From MB-PLM-2 sp964385715 (GTDB lineage Bacteria > Planctomycetota > Planctomycetia > Pirellulales > UBA7805), in assembly GCA_964385715.1 (NCBI GenBank), contig CAYLRE010000029.1, forward strand, positions 1 to 26,798: 26,798 bases of DNA, written 5' to 3'. Position 1 is the first letter of the stretch. Each line of letters starts with the position of its first letter. A program made the position numbers and the translations under genes. Below are positions 23,927-26,798 of this stretch, piece by piece. Under the pieces are notes generated by a model. The model was not told where the DNA came from, searched no databases, and saw only the letters and a list, made by a program, of their open reading frames with translations.

Positions 23927-24203
23927 TTTCGGTTTGAAAGTGGTCGTATTTCGGTACGCAGTAGGATGCGTGAATTTGTGGAGTCCCATGTGACCGTTCG
24001 TTCGGGGGCGGGTTTCGCTTCTGAGCGGCGAAACGAGCGGATATTCTGCCCGTTTCCCCCTCTTTTCCAGGCGAATTTTCCCATCTCTTCGCCCCTCCTA
24101 GCAGCCAGCGGGCCAGCTGGTACAATCCGCCCGCATACGCCGATTCTTCATCGTTTCTAAACCGCATCTTAACGACGGCTTTAAGGCATCAAGGACGACT
24201 CTC
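23927..24203. other. Intergenic stretch upstream of the Na/Pi cotransporter
   Basis: No gene is supported. It holds TACAAT at 24121-24126 as a possible -10, and CCAGC...GCTGG (24103-24118 region) as a weak inverted repeat. The AAGGA 8 nt before the GTG start of the next gene is clear. Confidence 0.4.
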
Positions 24204-25940
24204 GTGGAACTACAAATTGCGTTTGGCCTTATCGGCGGTTTGGGCATCTTTCTGTTGGGCATGAAGAATATGTCCGACGGTATGCAAGCGGTTGCCGGCG
24301 ACAGTCTTCGCAAGATGATTAGCGCCGTGACCAACAATCGGCTGATGGCGACCGGTGTTGGAACGATTGTGACCTGTGTGGTGCAGTCGAGTTCGATTAC
24401 CACGGTACTGGTGATCGGTTCGGTCAACAGTGGCGTGATGATGCTCAATCAGGCAATTGGCGTGATCTTGGGCGCAAATATTGGTACCACGATCACGGGT
24501 TGGATTCTGGTGCTCAAGATTGGCAAATATGGGCTGCCGCTATTGGGCGTCATGGCGCTTGCGTACTTGTTCATCAAGGGAGACCGCTGGCGATTCTGGG
24601 CGCTCACGCTGATGGGCGTCGGCATGGTCTTTTTTGGCTTGGAGTTGATGAAGGACGCTTGTGCCGGCATCAAGGACATGCCGGAATTCGAAGCCTGGTT
24701 TCAACGCTTTCAGGCTGACAGTTTTTTGGGCATCTGGAAGTGCGTACTTGCCGGTTGCGTGCTGACGATGTTGGTGCAGTCTTCTTCGGCAACGCTCGGA
24801 ATTACGATTTCGTTGGCATTCCAAGGCATCATTTCCTACGAAACCGCCGCGGCTCTCGTGCTTGGCGAGAACATCGGCACCACGATCACGGCCATGCTCG
24901 CTTCGATCGGTGCCACCGTGAATGCCAGGCGGGCTGCCTACTTCCATACGATCTTCAACGTCACCGGCGTGATTTGGATCACGATCTTATTTCCTTGGTA
25001 TGTACAGCTCGTGCCGACGGTGATTGAATCGACGGCGAGCGTGCTAGAATCGGTAGGATTTGAGCCGTCGTTCGGAGCAGGCGACGTCAATCAAATGGTG
25101 GAGCAGACCAATAGCGACGGCAAGACGGCCGAGGTCTACCCGCACACGACGGCCGCCATTGCCGCTACGCATTCGATCTTCAACGTTGCCAACACGCTGC
25201 TCTTCTTGCCGTTTCTGCCTTTGTTCGCGCGACTGTTGGAATGGATGGTGCCATCGAAGGAATTCAAGGAGAAGCCGCACCTGACTGACCTCGACATTCG
25301 TATGCTCGATACGCCGCCCTTGGCGATCGAACAGTCGCGGGCCGAAATTCTTAAGATGGGCGACGGTTGCCACAAAATGCTGGAGTGGCTCCGTACGCTG
25401 CTCGATCAGAAGACGCCGGACGTGGCCCTGATGGATCGCATCACCCGTCGCGAGAAGGTGCTCGACAATATTCAGGACGAAGTGGCGGTGTTCATCACCA
25501 AGTTGCTTTCGGGCAATGTCACGCACGCGGTGGCGGAAGAAGCCCGACTGCAAGTGCGGATCGCCGACGAATACGAGTCGGTGAGCGATTACATCACGAA
25601 CATCATGAAGTTCCGCCGTCGGTTGCACAAAGACGGGCTCAGGTTTACCGAGGCTCAACTCGCCCACTTGAAGAAGCTGCACGAGTTGACGGCCGAGTAT
25701 GTCGATGTTGTGAATGAGGCGTTTGGTCACCGGAATGGCGCAATCGGGCCGCACCTCGACACGATGGGTAAGCACATTCGTGCCGAAATCAAGAAGATGC
25801 GTGCCGAGCATCTCGAGACGCTAAGCTCGGATGAGATCGCTCCATCGGTGGGTGTCGCCTTCATGGCCTCGCTGAATGCCTACGTCCGCGTGCGTGATCA
25901 CTCGCGGAACATCGCCGAAGCGGTGGCCGGCGAAAAGTAG
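24204..25940 (+). CDS. Na/Pi cotransporter family protein with PhoU-like C-terminal domain
   Basis: The 578-residue protein imports or exports phosphate with sodium. Two inverted transport repeats show the QSSS motif (VQSSSITTVLVIGS and VQSSSATLGITISL), each followed by GANIGTTIT or GENIGTTIT. Helices start at residue 2 (LQIAFGLIGGLGIFLLGM). From about residue 380 a helical PhoU-like domain follows (ILKMGDGCHKMLEWL, ADEYESVSDYITNIMKFRR). The start is GTG with AAGGA 8 nt upstream. This is the NptA/YjbB type with fused PhoU-like tail. The downstream FetB-like gene is 132 bp away and may be separate. Confidence 0.92.
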   Translation: MELQIAFGLIGGLGIFLLGMKNMSDGMQAVAGDSLRKMISAVTNNRLMATGVGTIVTCVVQSSSITTVLVIGSVNSGVMMLNQAIGVILGANIGTTITGWILVLKIGKYGLPLLGVMALAYLFIKGDRWRFWALTLMGVGMVFFGLELMKDACAGIKDMPEFEAWFQRFQADSFLGIWKCVLAGCVLTMLVQSSSATLGITISLAFQGIISYETAAALVLGENIGTTITAMLASIGATVNARRAAYFHTIFNVTGVIWITILFPWYVQLVPTVIESTASVLESVGFEPSFGAGDVNQMVEQTNSDGKTAEVYPHTTAAIAATHSIFNVANTLLFLPFLPLFARLLEWMVPSKEFKEKPHLTDLDIRMLDTPPLAIEQSRAEILKMGDGCHKMLEWLRTLLDQKTPDVALMDRITRREKVLDNIQDEVAVFITKLLSGNVTHAVAEEARLQVRIADEYESVSDYITNIMKFRRRLHKDGLRFTEAQLAHLKKLHELTAEYVDVVNEAFGHRNGAIGPHLDTMGKHIRAEIKKMRAEHLETLSSDEIAPSVGVAFMASLNAYVRVRDHSRNIAEAVAGEK

Positions 25941-26072
25941 TAAGGCGTCGCTTGTCGGCCCGGTTGAAGAGATAATCAGCGTCTGGGTTTGTGATAGCTG
26001 GATTCACTGCCGCGTCTGCTCTATGGTGGCGTTGTTTTCCAATTGCTCATTTTCAAGCCACGGGACTTTGCC

Positions 26073-26798
26073 ATGCTTGCAAGTATCCCAATGATTCCGC
26101 TCGCCAATTTGGCGCTCGCCTTCGTGCCGGTTGTGGTTGTGTTGATCATTCTCTTCCGCTGGGGAGACGATGTTGTCACGCCGGTCTACGGAATCGTCCG
26201 CATGATCGGCCAGTTGCTGGTTGTTGGTTACGTGTTGGCATTCCTCATTGAGAAGAATGAAGTCGCCCTGGTGCTCGCAGCGCTCGGCGTCATGCTTTCG
26301 GCAGCTAGCTGGATCGCGCTGCGGCCGCTCAAGGCGGATCGAGGAAGGCTCCTGCTCAAGGCATTTGCGTCGATAGCCGTTGCCGGGGTCACTACCTTGG
26401 CCATTGTCACGCAGGGGGTGCTCATGCTCGAGCCTTGGTTCTTGCCATCGAAGATGATTCCCTTGGCCGGAATGATCTTTGCCAGCGCCATGAATGCGGT
26501 CAGCTTGGTCGCCGAGAGATACTACGCTGAAACTCGTAACGGCATCGGCTATATCGAGGCACGACGAATTGCCTTGCACGCCTCACTGATTCCCAATACG
26601 AACACTTTGTTTGCCGTGGGCATCGTTTCCATTCCCGGCATGATGACTGGCCAGATCCTTGCCGGCGCAAACCCAAACGATGCTGTCCGTTACCAGATCA
26701 TGGTGATGGCCATGGTCTTTGGCACGGCCGGCATCGCGGCCGCCTGTTTCTTGCAAATGTTGAAGGGGATGCAGATGCACAACGACGAACCGGCGGCC
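26073..26798 (+). CDS. FetB/YbbM-like ABC transporter permease, cut by the window end
   Basis: The 242 codons in view have no stop and continue past the edge. The product has several hydrophobic helices from residue 10 (LALAFVPVVVVLIILF). The family-specific stretch is SKMIPLAGMIFASAMNAVSL near residue 127 and SIPGMMTGQILAGANPNDAVRYQI near residue 187, as in the UPF0014/FetB iron-export permease family. These work with an ATPase (FetA), which is not in the window. An alternative ATG is six codons on. Substrate is inferred from the family only. Confidence 0.85.
   Translation, partial: MLASIPMIPLANLALAFVPVVVVLIILFRWGDDVVTPVYGIVRMIGQLLVVGYVLAFLIEKNEVALVLAALGVMLSAASWIALRPLKADRGRLLLKAFASIAVAGVTTLAIVTQGVLMLEPWFLPSKMIPLAGMIFASAMNAVSLVAERYYAETRNGIGYIEARRIALHASLIPNTNTLFAVGIVSIPGMMTGQILAGANPNDAVRYQIMVMAMVFGTAGIAAACFLQMLKGMQMHNDEPAA

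Overview
The window looks like chromosomal DNA from a planctomycete, most likely of the Pirellulales. The clues are moderately high GC, an ECF sigma factor of the planctomycete-expanded type next to a large receptor-like Ser/Thr kinase, a PEP-CTERM protein, a secreted FG-GAP repeat protein, many small secreted proteins, and a RAYT transposase flanked by repeats of the form CCCGAAACGT(A/T)AGTGAGGGA. The taxonomic call is inference from gene content, not from a marker gene.

Positions 1-6880 hold a + strand polysaccharide block: a DegT-type sugar aminotransferase, a GT4 glycosyltransferase, GDP-mannose 4,6-dehydratase, two sulfotransferases and an LPG-synthase/flippase-like membrane protein. Together they suggest a sulfated surface glycan built from GDP-mannose-derived and amino-sugar precursors. 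Positions 7100-8740 hold a GlsB/YeaQ-type membrane protein, a CsrA with an unusually long C-terminal extension, and a small secreted protein. Positions 9300-13100 hold a translationally coupled ECF sigma factor and Ser/Thr kinase. Positions 13100-15480 (- strand) hold an ATP-grasp ligase-like gene followed by an EamA-type transporter.

Positions 15500-17340 are the most unusual part. Four - strand copies of a rigid 36-bp element in the window (TGTGGGGTT, exactly 15 nt, CATGTA, then a purine-rich end in GT) lie just upstream of small genes. Two precede secreted proteins (8324-8734 and 16886-17227). Two lie in a 187-bp duplication and precede identical 35-residue, strongly basic peptides that are too short for normal gene calling. 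Three of the four units are followed by strong hairpins. I read this as a dedicated promoter class for small, mostly exported proteins. The promoter role is inference; the element and its spacing are seen directly.

The rest holds a beta-carbonic anhydrase, a small membrane protein, a PEP-CTERM protein, an FG-GAP protein with an elaborate terminator, a membrane protein coupled to a glycerophosphodiester phosphodiesterase, the RAYT/REP cassette (23082-23926), a Na/Pi cotransporter with a PhoU-like tail, and the start of a FetB-like ABC permease that runs off the right edge.
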